NCBI GenBank assembly: GCA_018292915.2
Contig: JACVVK020000437.1
Coordinates: forward strand, 135,001 to 199,000
DNA: 64,000 nucleotides
Direction of reading: 5' to 3'
From: Batillaria attramentaria
Taxonomy: Eukaryota > Mollusca > Gastropoda > Batillariidae
Part shown: positions 42,467 to 58,271 of the stretch, one piece after another
Layout of the letters: every line of letters starts with the position of its first letter
Numbering within the stretch: the first letter of the stretch is position 1
Position numbers and translations under genes: made by a program
Notes under the pieces: model-generated
Database searches by the model: none
Told to the model about the DNA's origin: nothing
The model's input: only the letters and a program-made list of their open reading frames with translations

Positions 42467-45400
42467 CCCCAGACGAGTTGCCTCCCTTATCGGCCTGAAC
42501 CCACACCACCAGCTTTCTCTCTAAGCCCCGGATGGTGTCAGCATCGGCAGCGACCACTGCATCGGGCCCTTCCATGGCAACCACTTCAGAAAGCGCCTCC
42601 GAGTCCCCCCTTTCCACTACTCTCACCCTGACCCCAGCCTCTCTCAGCCCCTCCACCATGCTACTGGCTCGCTGCTCGACATATCCATCGTCGTCAGTCT
42701 CCTCGTCGACGATGTCGTAGTAGGTTGTAAGAATGAGGACGTCCCGAAAGGTCAGAGATGTATGGCCAGTTGGCGTCGAGGTGCCTTGACCTGGAAGCGA
42801 ACGAGAATCAGGATCACTTGTTTCCAATCAATCAATGATCAGGTTTGACACAAGGCAAACAACCTTGTACGTGAATAAAAACTAGGAATTTAAAAATGAA
42901 AGTAACAACAACAACAACAACAAAACCGTAGTTTTGGAGATACCTGGAAACGTTAGCGGACTTATGCACCAGAAGCTTGATGTTTTCGTCCCGTAGGAGT
43001 CGGCTGGGAACCTGATTTTAAAAATATTTTTAAAAATCAGATTTAATTTAAAAAGTGGAATTGGAACCTGATTTTAAAAATATTTTTAAAAATTAGATTT
43101 AATTTAAAAAGTGGAATTGTTTTAAAACGAGGAACTCACAAGTACATAGTAACACATTATCAGCTTTCATCATATCATCAACTCCAAATCATCAACCAGC
43201 ACCACTGTCATGCATCCACTAATCTGCCGTGTAACAGCAAAACACTAAATCCATGACGTCGTTTTGTGAAAAAAGATCAATGTCTTTCGTCTAGAAATCA
43301 CCGCTTTTCCCATCAAGTGACGTCAGGGACTTACTAAGTTGTGTCATTGCACGGCAGTAATATGTGTATTTACACCACTCGCCTGTGCAAACTCTCAGTG
43401 AGTTAACTATGAGTGCTTCGAAAATAGTAGGAAACAGAGAGCCAAAGTGTGAGTTATGACTTTCCATAACCCACTCAGAGGTCACAAAAACACACTGTAG
43501 TTACGTCAGCAGTCAAAGACGAGCAGAAAGTGCGTCATTTCAAACATTTGGAACTCATACGTCACGGCCGCTGCATAGTTGTTTTGTCCACTTTGGGAGG
43601 TGAAATTTTATGTTGCGTGGATCACGTAAAAAAATTATCGTACAGAAAATTCTGTGCGAAGAATTTGCGAGTGCACTTTTGAATGTCAGTACATGAGCAC
43701 AGTCATGCTCTGAATGACATTCTTCTTTAACACCAAGCACTTTCAACTGCCCAAGCACCCAAGTCAGTCCGCAGAATTTTGAGGGGTAGAAAAGTAACTC
43801 GTCGCCTTACCAGAAAAATAAACTGTCGCAGAAAATGTATGCGACTAGAGCAGTAGGTAAGAGTCTGAATGCTCGTGGTATAAACAGCTACATGATTAGT
43901 TCTCATGGTTTACCAAGAAAGAAACCACTCGGAGGCTCGGTAGCTACGGCAAAAAAAAAAATGGAAACATCTCGTGGTTTCTTTTCGTGGCAAACCACTC
44001 GGACTAATCATGTAGGCTCTGTGTGCCCGTACCTTTACAGAGTTTAACCAGAAGCGGCCCAAGTTCCAGCCCACACTGTTTACACTCGCCCGGACAGCGT
44101 CTACTATGTCCGGCACCGGTGCTGTGGTTAATCTTGATAATACGTTGCCCAAAGCATGGTTGGGGTACCTCCGGAGGGCTCTCTTTACACGTCTCTCCTT
44201 CTGCTGTGGCATCAGAGAGGTTTCCAGTATGTTGCTGATTCTCAACAACGTACTCACGTACAAATTCATTTGTGATGACTTCCGACATGCTGACCTCTTT
44301 GGTGATGAGGGGAGGAGTTCGGAGCGGTTCAGAGAACTTGGTTTCCTCCAGGCATGCCGGGCGAAAGCCGTGGTATACGCAGGCGGCCCACAGGTGGAGT
44401 TTCTTGCAGTTGTTGTTAAGTTGTGTGCAAAAATCGCCGAACTCGCTTCAAACACATAAACAGCAAGAAACAGTGTCAGCAAGAAAGAAATTAACAAATA
44501 AAACAAAACAACACATTAGACATCAGGGTTAAATTAGTCAACTGCAGGGAAATGCATGATTCAAATATTTGCAGGGAGCAAGGAGTCAACACAACAAAGG
44601 ATCATATTTTGACGTTAAAAAAAAACAACCTCAAAATCAACCACAAAGGAATTTTGCGAAAGGAATTTTGAAACATGAGCGTTATTCTGATCGCAACAGA
44701 ATAATCAAATACATGCCCAGGAAAGACAAGTCATCTATACTGTTTTATAATCCAAGAAACTTGACCCACTGTTAACCACTTTGTAGTAGCTTCTGAACTA
44801 TACTGCCGCTCAGACTGAGAAAATGGCATACTACTGCAAGTTAATTCCGTGGCCCCAAGCTACTGTTTAATTCCCTATGGGTCACAAAAATCACCCTATC
44901 TACCCGAAACACCGCGTTTACCTTCCACCAAAAGCCTCGTCACAGATGACAAAGAGTTCCTCATGATCCACAGCTTTCAGAAGCGTCTTCACCGCTGGCT
45001 CCATCTCCTCGGTCTCCTTCAGGTTAAACTGGTGGAGGTGAACGCGTGTTCGGTAGACTTGGTAGAGCTGCAGCAGCTCGAAAGTGATGAGGAGTGAAGC
45101 AGCCAGACTCCCGGACCAGGTGCTTGCGATGTGAACGTGCCGTCCCCTCAGAAGCCACGCGCACGCCATCAGCATGAGAACCACGGTCTTGCCCGTGCCG
45201 GGGGGTCCGCAAATGAATCTGGCGACAGGCAAGAACTGTGTGAACTCTAGCTGAGCATGGATCTACTCGGGAAGCGGACAATGTTTCAGTTGTCAGCCAG
45301 AGCAATAATGGACTCAAAAGTAAGATTACCTCCAGGGCAGGAAACGGGGGAAAGGAGAAAAAGGGCAGAATGAAAAGAGAAAAGGAAAGGTGTCTAAAAA

Positions 45401-48339
45401 CATAATCCAGGCCTAGCAACACCCCCCCCCCCCCATCCCCTCTTCCTTTCCTCCTACTTCTTCCGTTTCAAGAGAACGTTGAAATCGGGCAGCTCATTTT
45501 GAAGTAAATGAAAAATACTCGTTCAGCACGTTGTTGACAGACCTTGACTGTTTTCATGTGTGCGGAGCGTAGACTGGTAGAGCGTTGGACTTTCAATGCT
45601 CGGGTAATGAGTTCGAATCCCGGCTGCGATCAAATATTTATGCTGGCCTTTTTCTCGTTGCCCCGTCTTTGATATCACCCATTCGTGGAAAAAAGACGTT
45701 AAACTCACAAACACTCACAACCACCCCACCCTTTAGCCCAAACCGACACACCCTATTGCAGTATATCGCAGAAAACTATCTGGGAAAGTGATATCTCTAC
45801 TCCACAGTATGCTGAAGGTGTTTCGCTCACCTGAGAGGCTTTCCTTCTTCAAGGACCTCGATTTGATTCTGGCGAAGCACGCGACGACTGAACCTGTCCC
45901 CGATTTCGGAAGCAGCCTCCCCCGTGGTGTGAATGTAAGGATGCTTGTGTCTCTGAGGCTTCACCACTTTGAAAGATGGGGCGTAGGTGGCTGGACCGCA
46001 AAATCTGAAATTTAGTTTTGTCTGTTACAGGAATTGTAGTTTTGTCTGTTACAGGAATTGTAGTTTTGTCTGTTACAGGAATTGTAGTTCTGTCTGTTAC
46101 AGGAATTGTAGTTCTGTCTGTTACAGGAATTGTAGTTCTGTCTGTTACAGGAATTGTAGTTTTGTCTGTTACAGGAATTGTAGTTTTGTCTGCTACAGGA
46201 ATTGTAGTTTTGTCTGTTACAGAAATTATAGTTTTGTCTGTTACAGGAATTGTAGTTTTGTCTGTTACAGGAATTGTAGTTTTGTCTGTTACAAGGAATT
46301 GTAGTTTTGTCTGTCACAGAAATGTTTGTCCTCACATAACTCCAAATCAACAAAACCAACGCCGATATGCGACACACAGAGACTCTTAAAAAGCATCAAG
46401 TACTTTTGTTTCCCGAGTGGTGCAAGAGACGTTACAGCAAACAAACCCTTTCTTGCTTTTTGTCTCACTGCCAGACCGCAGTTAAACATCCTCCATTGAA
46501 AAAGTCTTTTTCTGGGTGGTACTGACTCAAGACTAGGCAATCGGGGCTACATACAGATGAGTCGAGTTCTCGCCCTTGACCGGTGTGCACTGATTGGTAA
46601 TCTTCCACCATCCAGCCGAAACCCCCATCTTCCGCCCCTCCCCCCTCACCCCCTTTTTTAAAATCAGTAAATGTTACCTGGCAACCAGGTCAACGTAGTC
46701 ATCGTCTGTCATCACACGGCTCACTTCGCAACTTGCAAAAGCCCGCTTCCACCACAAGATCAGCTCTCTCATGACAGCGGAAGTGACGCCAGAACTATCG
46801 GCGCTGGCGGGTGTGGTCTCCTCAAACAGACAAAGGCTGACGGGGTCTTGAGATTCTTCAATGTTCAGACACTGACAAAGAGCCTGTGTGCAAGAAAAAG
46901 GTATACTACTTATTAGTCGTTTCCGTGAATGCTCTCCCTTTTAGAGAGGTTTAGTTACATCCGATTGGCCGTTCTCTCTACGTCTGATTTTACTATTGTT
47001 CTCGGAGTAGCTGAGATTTCGGAACTTAGGTAAAATAAAAGAGAATGGCGAGAGGTCACGAATCCTTCGGGAAATGATTTTTTTTTAACAGATTACAGCC
47101 TAGAAAATAGGAATGTTTAGTAGTACTTCGTAAGGAGAACTTCGCTAATCATCGTAACCCATTTACATGTAAATTAGGCTCAGAGGCCGCGAGCGGTTAA
47201 CGCGCTACGATTAGCTAATGGTACCCGCTGATGTGCCTAATTTACATGTAAATGGGATGCGCTGCTCAGCGAAGTCCACCTCACGAAGTCCTACTAAACA
47301 TGCCCGCTATAATGTAGAATGCGAGTAGAAAACAAAACAAATAACAAAACAAAAAATAAAGAATAAAAAGCACTCACTTTCTTTGCGTCAGGGTTTTGAC
47401 GGAGAATTCTTTCAACCTGTGCTTTCTTCACATTCGGCATGGCCAAAACTGCCTTCACTGGAATGTCAGTTTTGTCCGAGACGAGATATCGCAGCACTTC
47501 TTGTCCCTTGCTAAGCTGGTCGATAGCTTGCTGTATTTTTTTCAGCACCGCTGCGTCTTTCTTGTCCTCTGACATGGACGACGCGAATCTGTCACCCACT
47601 GACTTGATCTCAACGATCAGCAATCCATGCTGAGGATGTATGACGAGTATGTCAAAGTCACCCCGTCGTTTGTTTTGAATCAGATCCTTCGGTCTGGGGA
47701 GCTTGGCAGCCGCAGTTTCGTGAGCAGGAGCGCTAAGATAGTCCTCGAACTTCAGCTGTGAAATGACAGTCATAACCAGTAGTAGTTTGTCTGCCAACGC
47801 TCGGAGCGAGCACAGAACACGGTTATGAGTCTGATCGTCTCGGACAGTGCTGTCCTGCAGAGCTTGCGGATCACCCTGTTTCTGATCGTGCACTGGTGGT
47901 TCTGACTTATACACTTTCGCATCTGTGCCTTTTAGCCCTTTGATAGATACAGGAGTCAGGAGCTCTTTGTTCATATGCACTGGTGGTACGAAAGTCGTTG
48001 TCTCGAGAATATCGGCATGCTTGTCTGTGATGTACTTCTTCCATGATATGTTTCTACTTGCAGTTCTATAGATCAACAGATTTATACGCTTCCGAATTAC
48101 CTCGACGTTATTTGCGTCGTTCGGTGCAGGACTAAAGTCACAGTTCAAGGCCGCACGTTCTAGTAATGACCTGATGTCATTGTCGTTGTTGTTTGGTTTT
48201 GCTGTTCAAGTGTTGCCGCTGTTGTAGTCAGCGTTTTTCGGTTTGTTTTTTGTTGTTGTTGTTGTTTGAGTTTTTTGGTCTGTTGTTCTTGTTGTGTATG
48301 GTACCAACTCCTTTGGTATTTCTCCAAGTTCGTGGGTGG

Positions 48340-48403
<64 letters not shown>

Positions 48404-48506
48404 GCGCGAGCGCGTGTGAAACAACACCGATTACCCTTTTACTGTCGTCTGTCTCCGGTGTAGGTTGCCCACTTTGGGGTGTTTTTCTCTTCTGGTCAGA
48501 CTCCAT
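42402..48506 (-). CDS. NERD nuclease-like / P-loop helicase-like fusion protein, seven exons
   Basis: Exons in coding order: 48443-48506 (ATG), 47378-48159, 46678-46883, 45831-46004, 44922-45218, 44033-44445, 42402-42790 (TGA). Phases join throughout, giving about 774 residues. Residues ~150-250 look like a NERD domain: 'GDFDILVIHPQHGLLIVEIK' places Asp ~191 and Glu ~205-x-Lys ~207 as in the PD-(D/E)xK fold. Residues ~410-420 'FICGPPGTGKT' are Walker A; 'ELFVICDEAFGG' (~496-507) is Walker B. Near the end, 'TIRGLERKLVVWV' and 'LDAMSRTTAQLIL' resemble the closing motifs of UvrD/SF1 helicases. A Cys-rich patch 'HSRRCPGECKQCGLE' lies in exon 6. No signal peptide is seen. NERD plus helicase pairs are known from bacteria; the role in animals is unknown to me. 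The exon 1-2 junction is the weak point: other acceptors near 48159-48170 exist but clash in phase. Confidence 0.8.
43009..43123. repeat. 57 bp tandem duplication with an AT palindrome
   Basis: 'ggaacctgattttaaaaata' and the following 37 bases occur twice. Each copy contains tttttaaaaatcag, the inverse complement of ctgattttaaaaa. Confidence 0.9.
43889..44015. mobile_element. ~127 bp inverted-repeat element next to a splice donor
   Basis: The arms begin ctacatgattagt and end actaatcatgtag, with further pairing 'tggtttaccaagaaagaaac' against 'gtttcttttcgtggcaaacc'. The right edge lies about 17 bases from the donor of NERD-gene exon 6 (44032). Confidence 0.75.
45564..45725 (+). repeat. SINE family A copy
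   Basis: B box gttcgaatcccgg and a normal 3' body; the head start is decayed. It lies in the NERD-gene intron between exons 4 and 5. Confidence 0.85.
46012..46318. repeat. 24 bp minisatellite beside NERD-gene exon 4
   Basis: About 13 units of ttttgtctgttacaggaatt plus gtag. It starts eight bases from the 3' splice site of exon 4 (46004, minus strand). Read in the direction of transcription each unit contains 'caattcctgtaacag', which resembles a 3' splice site. Confidence 0.95.
47113..47301. mobile_element. Foldback element in a NERD-gene intron
   Basis: Arms of ~75 bases face each other. The outer ends are atgtttagtag / ctactaaacat and the inner ends are catttacatgtaaattaggc and its inverse complement. 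Pairing is imperfect in the middle of the arms. Non-coding. Confidence 0.8.
48342..48398. repeat. CA microsatellite in intron 1 of the NERD gene
   Basis: 57 bases of CA about 45 bases from the exon 1 donor. Another CA run of ~64 bases lies upstream of the gene at 48859-48922. Confidence 0.97.
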
Positions 48507-48729
48507 GGTCCATAGATAAGGGCAGAGCAACACAGGTGGTAGGATGTGGTGATCTTGGTGTGTGCTAGTCGCTTACAAGCTGAACACAAACATTTTGAAA
48601 ACGTGTATTTTGACATTTTACAGTGTTCCGCTAAATAACTAACTTATTTGAGGGCTGTACTGCTTACGTTCAGTTCTCACCGTTGCTCTGTCTAAATGGT
48701 CAAAAGTATTGCGTGGTACATGTGATAAT

Positions 48730-48800
48730 AATAATAATAATAATGTTTCTAGGGCGCCTGTCCCCGGGAGGCGAGCTCTAGGCGCCTTACATTCTAAAAC
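48730..48800. repeat. AAT tail with GCGCC motif
   Basis: (AAT)n followed by 'ctagggcgcctgtccccggg' and 'ctaggcgccttacattctaa' resembles the 3' end of a SINE or LINE. A similar start occurs at 63505. Confidence 0.5.
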
Positions 48801-48857
48801 CTAAAAAAAAAAAAATCACTCAGTGTACACTACGTAAGAACAACTAAAAAGTAAAAG

Positions 48858-48925
<68 letters not shown>

Positions 48926-48999
48926 TCGTAAAAACATCGTAAATCAGTTCAGTTTTATCAGCGTATCAGCCTAGTTTTCTAGGCCTTTTATGTGCCATC

Positions 49000-50090
49000 T
49001 GCAAGGACAAAGATCGATACAACATGCTTTCTCTGTCCTCAAAAAAATTCTTCTCCGGGAATTCAACGTTTCCGAGGAAGTCGTATTGCTAGGAGCTGAC
49101 GTCATTCCATGAGTTTGAATGAGCTCTCGAAACGACAGCAGTTCAGTAAATGATATACCACCTGTTCATATCTGACGCAAGCGGACGCGAGGTTCGTATC
49201 TGAATATGAATAATTATGCCCCCCCCCCCCCCCCCCCAGCTGGTATGATAACAAAAAAAAAGTGAGGACATTATCAGCGGAATATACGGAGAGTGGAGTT
49301 TTGGTGCGAGCAGTACTAGGAAGTGCGTCTAATTTACTGTACGGTCGACACCACTGTCAGTCACGGTGAAGCGTTAGCGTGGTTTCGACGAGCCGACTGA
49401 TATCGACTGTTTTCAGCAGGTTACCAGTGTATAAGCAGCAAGGTGTCATTTAGACAGCGTTAGTCATCATTCAGTTGTTTCCTGTCCGCTCGCACAGCCA
49501 TGTTAAATGACTGATTTTATGTAGATACATATGTTGCTGCGGCAGGTCTTACTTACGAAGTCGTAAACTGGCTAAGTCGATCTTTACTAAGTCAACTTAT
49601 GTTGCAAAACAATTTCAACATATTTTAACTGGCCGCAGTAACAATTTTTCCCCTAAATCAGTTGATGCTAGATACAAACTGAAAAGTAAAATTAAACGTA
49701 CATTATCCATGGCTGTTCCAGCGTCACACCTCGTCATCTTCTGCCTTCCATAGGTTTTGCCACAGATGTGTAGATTGGTACTGGTGATGAACTCGCATAG
49801 GTGATGGAGTTAGTGGTCTGTGTTGAAGCCCAAGAATTTCCCTGCCCACGTAGCTCTGTTGTGTCAGTGTTCAGTCTTTGTGTCTTGGAAGACGTTACAG
49901 AACTCAATAGAAGGACGTGCGCCCGTGAAAATGGTTGCTCGGTTAGTTTGGTGTAAAGTCCTTCATCCCAAGATGTAATTGGAGATTGTGTTATTGGAGG
50001 GGATGGGGAGGGGACAGCTACCCTAAGTTAACAGTCCAGCTGAACACTATTCAATCCACTTCAGTCAGAGGAAACGGGCAACGTTTTGGA
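49000..50090. other. Intergenic stretch, no gene recognised
   Basis: Apart from a C run near 49220-49238 I see no repeat family or exon that I can support. Confidence 0.5.
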
Positions 50091-50094
50091 GTTA

Positions 50095-50200
50095 GCACAA
50101 TTCCTTACCCCTGCCTCGGGTAGGGGTCGAACTCAAACACTTTCACACGAAATGCCAGAACTCACGAATCAACCCACTACACCACACTGGGCCCCTGCCG
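50095..50200 (-). repeat. tRNA-like SINE head (family F)
   Basis: The complement reads 'agtgtggtgtagtgggttga' and 'gagttcgacccctacc', matching A and B boxes. It differs from families A-E and is seen only once here. Confidence 0.5.
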
Positions 50201-50204
50201 TCCC

Positions 50205-51921
50205 TGAAGATGTTTCGCGAGCACAGTTTTACCCAGAATGAATAAACACTTGTGCAAAATTCTACAGCGTAAAAACAAATGGATACCCGAGAGTCTGGAT
50301 TCTGAGTCCCGGCTAGCGGGTGAGCCTTTTATACAATACCAGTTTCTACACATTCCTGAGTAGTCTGGGTCGATGCAGATTTAACAGGGTGGATGCATAG
50401 ACTTTTGGTTTGTTTTTTAATCTGACAGCAACGGTTTTGATGAGTGGGACTGAAGGGATATCAACACTTAATGTTACGTCGATTTCAAGTGGATTTTCGA
50501 CAGGCGATGACAATAATCAGAGTCAGTCGACTTCTGTTTACTCGACACAGATTACCTGTCAGTATATTCACTCGTGCTAAGATCAATCAATACTTCGTTG
50601 TCTGGCGTCATGGATCGTCTGTTTTAGCATAGCAAGAACGCTGCAGTAGTTTGAGTGTGAGACAACAACACCGAATCATTATTTTCCTTCGGTGGTCTTG
50701 GTGTGTGTGTGTGTGTGTGTCACGACCCTGTCCTGCGTTCCGTGTAAACACATTCACACTCTATCCCATTCACTCACATACCACACTCAATCGTATACAG
50801 TTACACAGGGGCATAAAAGGGTACAATCACACAAAGATTTATTACCCCATATAAGTACAATCACACAAACATGTATTACCCCATACAAAAAGCAAAGAGA
50901 GAGAGGTGCGCGGTTTCTAACCGACTATCACGGCTATTGAAACCCGACTAATGAAAAACACCCTAGCTGTCAGTGCTCTCAGTCAAGAAAAGTATACAAA
51001 GTATTCACTATTTTAGTTCCTGATTGTTTACGGATGTGGCTCTAACGACAGTTAGAGTATACTTGTGGGTTTATTATAAAAAAAAATCCCAAGAAGGCGA
51101 GCAGTCCCACGAAGACAGAGTTTACGTAGTCAATTCTTCGTGGCTGTCGGCGACACTTTTCCTGATGTAGATACTGTCGTAGCTAATATGAGATTCCGAC
51201 GGTAACCTCCTGGCGTTGCGGCGCTACACCGAGGCCTTCAGCAACCCAGTTCGACCTTCCGTACAACCATTAGGGACCTGAACCCTGAACTTGTCCTGCC
51301 TGGACCGCTGTGAACACAGTTGATACTCGTGTACAATTGTCCACATACATCGTATACTCAAACTCAAAGTAAACCCCTTCTGTCTTACAATAGTTGAGCC
51401 ACACCAGACTAAACTACTACAGCAGTTACATGTTAGACAACTGTTTCTTTTCTAGCAACGGTACAAAGCCGAGTAAAATTGCAAGAAGCAAATGTAACTT
51501 CCACGTTATCAACAGTAAAATAATACTAGCCGCAAAACAGAACATCATTTCACATGTAACAGTCAAAGCTTACCCCTACAAAAGGGCAAATACATCGGCA
51601 ATAGTGACAACCCGCGTCAGAATGGCTGTTTGAATCTCAATGTTCTTGACGGTTTTCCGCTCATAGGCTACATCTCTCCGAACAGACGTCGACTTTCCTT
51701 TTACGTCACAGTTTGTTTCTGACGGAAGCAACATACGAAATTTCAGTGATACTGACCGGTTGACGTCATCATCTACGCTCCCAGAATTCTATCATTCCAA
51801 GTAAAAACACAACTCACTATTATGGCAGGAACCAAGGAACCTGTCTGTATGACGGACAGTAATTCTTGTTATGATTTAAATTACAATGAATATTTAAAAT
51901 ACAACAATCTGGTTCCTGACA

Positions 51922-52000
<79 letters not shown>

Positions 52001-52028
52001 GTCGTTAAGGCTGCCCGTTTGTGGTCCT
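50205..52028. other. Intergenic stretch with a long TG run
   Basis: A TG microsatellite at 51925-51999 is the only clear feature. Short open frames here lack splice context or similarity. Confidence 0.5.
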
Positions 52029-54929
<2,901 letters not shown>

Positions 54930-55789
54930 GTTGACAAAGTTGTGCTGGTCCGTCTGTTCTTGGACTGATGTGTAAAACGGATCTGGAAAACCCACACTCC
55001 CGTCTAAATATGAACAGTTCTCGTCGTACTGTGCTTTCACAATATAATACTTTGGCTCTTGCGCACGCTCAACAACAACGCAAAAGCTTTTCCACACACC
55101 CAACAACAATGCACAAATGATTCTCAGGAATTCGGAATGTCAACAGATCCACAAGCTAGTTCTCTCAGGCTGGTTTCCAAACACTTCAAGACCCAGAATC
55201 AAAGAGACAAGACACTTGAAGAAAGTCAGAAAGCGTTCAGTTTACCTTGGCACCAAACTACCACCTAAACCTTTCACTGTCACACGCACAGAGGTTTATT
55301 AACGGAAACGACGTCACAAACCAAGTCTTTAATTGGTCAGTATTTTGAGTCACACCTTGGTCTAACTCGGGAACCAAGCCAATGATACGACCTCTTAGCC
55401 ACGTGACTGGGGTTAACCTTGGTCTAGTAAATGACCTCTTTCGGTATGGCCACGCCTTCCGCTGTACCAAACGCAATAAAATCGAAGACAACACCGAAAA
55501 TACACTTTTTAAAGCAAAACAACCCGGCCTCAAAGACAATATTTTGGCGGTGTACAAACTCGACTTTTCCGTACGTTTACGAGCCTCGCTTTGAGTATCA
55601 GAAGTGACTGGCAGGCCTGGCTTGTTCGGTACCTAAATAGCAACTTACCCACACGTACGTTGTGTAAGCGTGCAGTGTCTTCAAGAAGGGACGCAACAGA
55701 CGAGTGGGTGACAGACTGAGAAAGGGACTTGGTGTCCTAGCACAGTCGTTAATTTTGGGTATGCTTCAGTCAGTGACACCCCACGTTTC

Positions 55790-56115
55790 CTTTTGTTGTT
55801 GTTGTTGTTGTTGTTGTTGTTGGGTTTGTTTTTTTGTGGTTTGGTTTTGTTTGTTTGTTTGTTTGTTGTTTTTTTGTTTGTTTGTTTGTTTGTTTTGGGG
55901 TTGGGTTTTTGTTGTTGTTGTTGTTGTTGTTTTTTTTTGGGGGGGGTGTTTGCTTGTTTGTTTGCTTTTGTTTTATTTTTGTGGTTGTTGTTGTTGTTGT
56001 TGTTTTGTTTTTGTTTGTTTTTTGTTTGTTTTTTGTTTTGTTTTTGTTTCTTTTCTTTTTTCTGTTTTTTCTTTTCTTTTCTTTCTTTTTTTCTTTTTTT
56101 TTTTTTTTGGGGGGG
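55790..56115. repeat. G/T-only tract, ~330 bp
   Basis: Built from TTG, TTTG and T/G runs on the plus strand, like the tract at 35885. Frames rich in Cys, Phe and Val over it are artefacts. Confidence 0.95.
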
Positions 56116-56845
56116 AAGTCCTGGTGGGCAAACAAAAACATGCTGACCGCGCTAACGGGCTAGCTGAAGGATTCATATTACATATATAACACAGGACAAC
56201 AGGCAGAGGGATTTCAGTACATGTACTTTCCTTGAGTAATTTATTTCAACATTCGCGAATCGGAAAGGAGCATAAATCGTAGAGCTCATCATCCGGCAAG
56301 ATATGCACACGCCTCGACTGTTAAGATGACGTCGTTTTATAATTACGCACGCACGAACACGCGCGATTTCATGCAGCCGTTCGACTAATCCGAGAAAAAA
56401 TTTAGTCATACAATTCAGTCAAATTTGGCCGGTGTACTTCGACTCATCCGATATTCGTGTGATCGACACAAACGTATGTATTAGATGGCAATTTAATTCA
56501 GTCCAGTACTTTATATTTTCATATTCAGGAAAGTCGGACACAGTGATTAAACATAAATAATTATGTACGTGAAAACAACAACCACACAATATAATCGTAA
56601 CCGAGAGATGATAATACGATCATGGAACGCCTGCGAGACAAGAAAGTTTGTAAACGGAAAATTCACATTCTTCATCCACAGTGACGTCACCGTTCATAAG
56701 TGACGTCAGAAGTCGGTGATGTCACTGAGCTGGTCGCTGAATTTGCACTTGTGGGAGAAAAACTGAGTCAGCAAAACAGATCAGGACGATACTTCGGCGC
56801 CCGCCGGACTCGCAGTTGCAATAATTTGCTTCGGATCGAAATTAT

Positions 56846-56894
<49 letters not shown>

Positions 56895-57420
56895 AAATGC
56901 CGCTGCTAGTCTTAAATACTCACGGAATAAAGTAATCTATCAGCATTTCAAATGTGACTGCGATGTGACGGTGCACATAATTCCAGCGCTGCCACTCACA
57001 CGCCGCTCAACTTGGAAACTCCAAAACCACACCACGCATCTTTACAGTCAATCTGTGAGTATTCGAAGAAACCGAGAATATTCAGGTGTTTTTTGAGGTT
57101 TTTTTGCGCTTTGTTCACAATGAAATGCACTTTTATGCTTCAAAAGTAATTTTCTCTTTTCAATTTTGAGATATTTTGAATGAAATGATGGTTGATTGCT
57201 GTATTCCGTGAGTATTATATGAACATACTGTGAAATGAGTGCAGACATGAATGTTCAATTTGCACTTTTGGTAAGGCGAGAATTACCCTTTTACATGGAG
57301 ACAGTCAGGGTGACAGACATGATATCCCAATAATTAGTACTTCATAACTGACCACATGTTAGAGGGGATCGACGTGCCTGTGGGTATGCCGACTGCGGCT
57401 CGACTGTTTAACTCGTGCGG
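56116..57420. other. Intergenic stretch
   Basis: A TTG array lies at 56848-56894. I see no gene that I can support. Confidence 0.5.
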
Positions 57421-57427
57421 GGTGGGA

Positions 57428-57592
57428 GCGGGGATAGCCGAATGGTAGAGCGTTGGACTTTCAATGCTCGGGTCGTGAGTTCGAATCTCAGCTGGGGCCA
57501 AACATTTGTGCCGGCCTTTTTCTCGTTGAACCGTCTTTGATACTACCTATACGCGGTGGAAAAGGACGTTAAACTCCCAAACATCCAAACAG
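57428..57592 (+). repeat. SINE family A copy
   Basis: A box atagccgaatgg and B box gttcgaatctc, with the normal body. A headless second copy follows at about 57625-57780 with an internal rearrangement ('cccgtctgtgatatc' and 'cccgtctttgacaat' both present). Confidence 0.85.
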
Positions 57593-57884
57593 CCTCGACT
57601 CGTGTGGTGTTACTGTTGTTTTTTACCGGCTGGGGCTAAATATTGTGCCGGCCTTTTCCTCCGTTGCCCCGTCTGTGATATCACGCTCACGTTGCCCCCC
57701 CCCCCCACCCCTTCTCGTTGCCCCGTCTTTGACAATTAAGTGGTGGAAAAGGACGTTAAACTCCTAAACACTCACCCACCCCCTGTTGTTTTTACTCACA
57801 CTGACGAAGCAGCCAGGAAGAGGATCACAGAAGTCGGGCTGGTGGCGGCCATTGTTGTGCTCCACAATTGAATATGGCTGCTAG

Positions 57885-58020
<136 letters not shown>

Positions 58021-58224
58021 AAAGTCTGTCTCCAACATCAGTATTATGTTTGGGGAGAACATACTTGTTTCCCATCGTTGCCTACCTTGTTCCAAAACAC
58101 TTACGGGTCATTTGAAGGCAGATGGTTAGTTTAGAGTTGTGTTATTTGAAATTTAAACAGCGACCTGGCTCCTAGGGTAGCAAAAGGTGTAAGCAGCTGG
58201 AAGAGCCCGCTTCCTATGTCTAAA

Positions 58225-58234
58225 TAATAATAAT

Positions 58235-58271
<37 letters not shown>

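Noticed and set aside
45024..45422. Acceptor upstream of NERD-gene exon 5 at about 45250
   Set aside because: Using it would create an in-frame stop; the acceptor at 45219 fits phase and gives the Walker A segment.
46012..46389. CRISPR-like array from regular 24 bp units
   Set aside because: There are no unique spacers; units are head to tail, so it is a minisatellite in a eukaryotic genome.
55704..56189. 161-codon Cys/Phe/Val-rich frame
   Set aside because: Same artefact in the second G/T tract.
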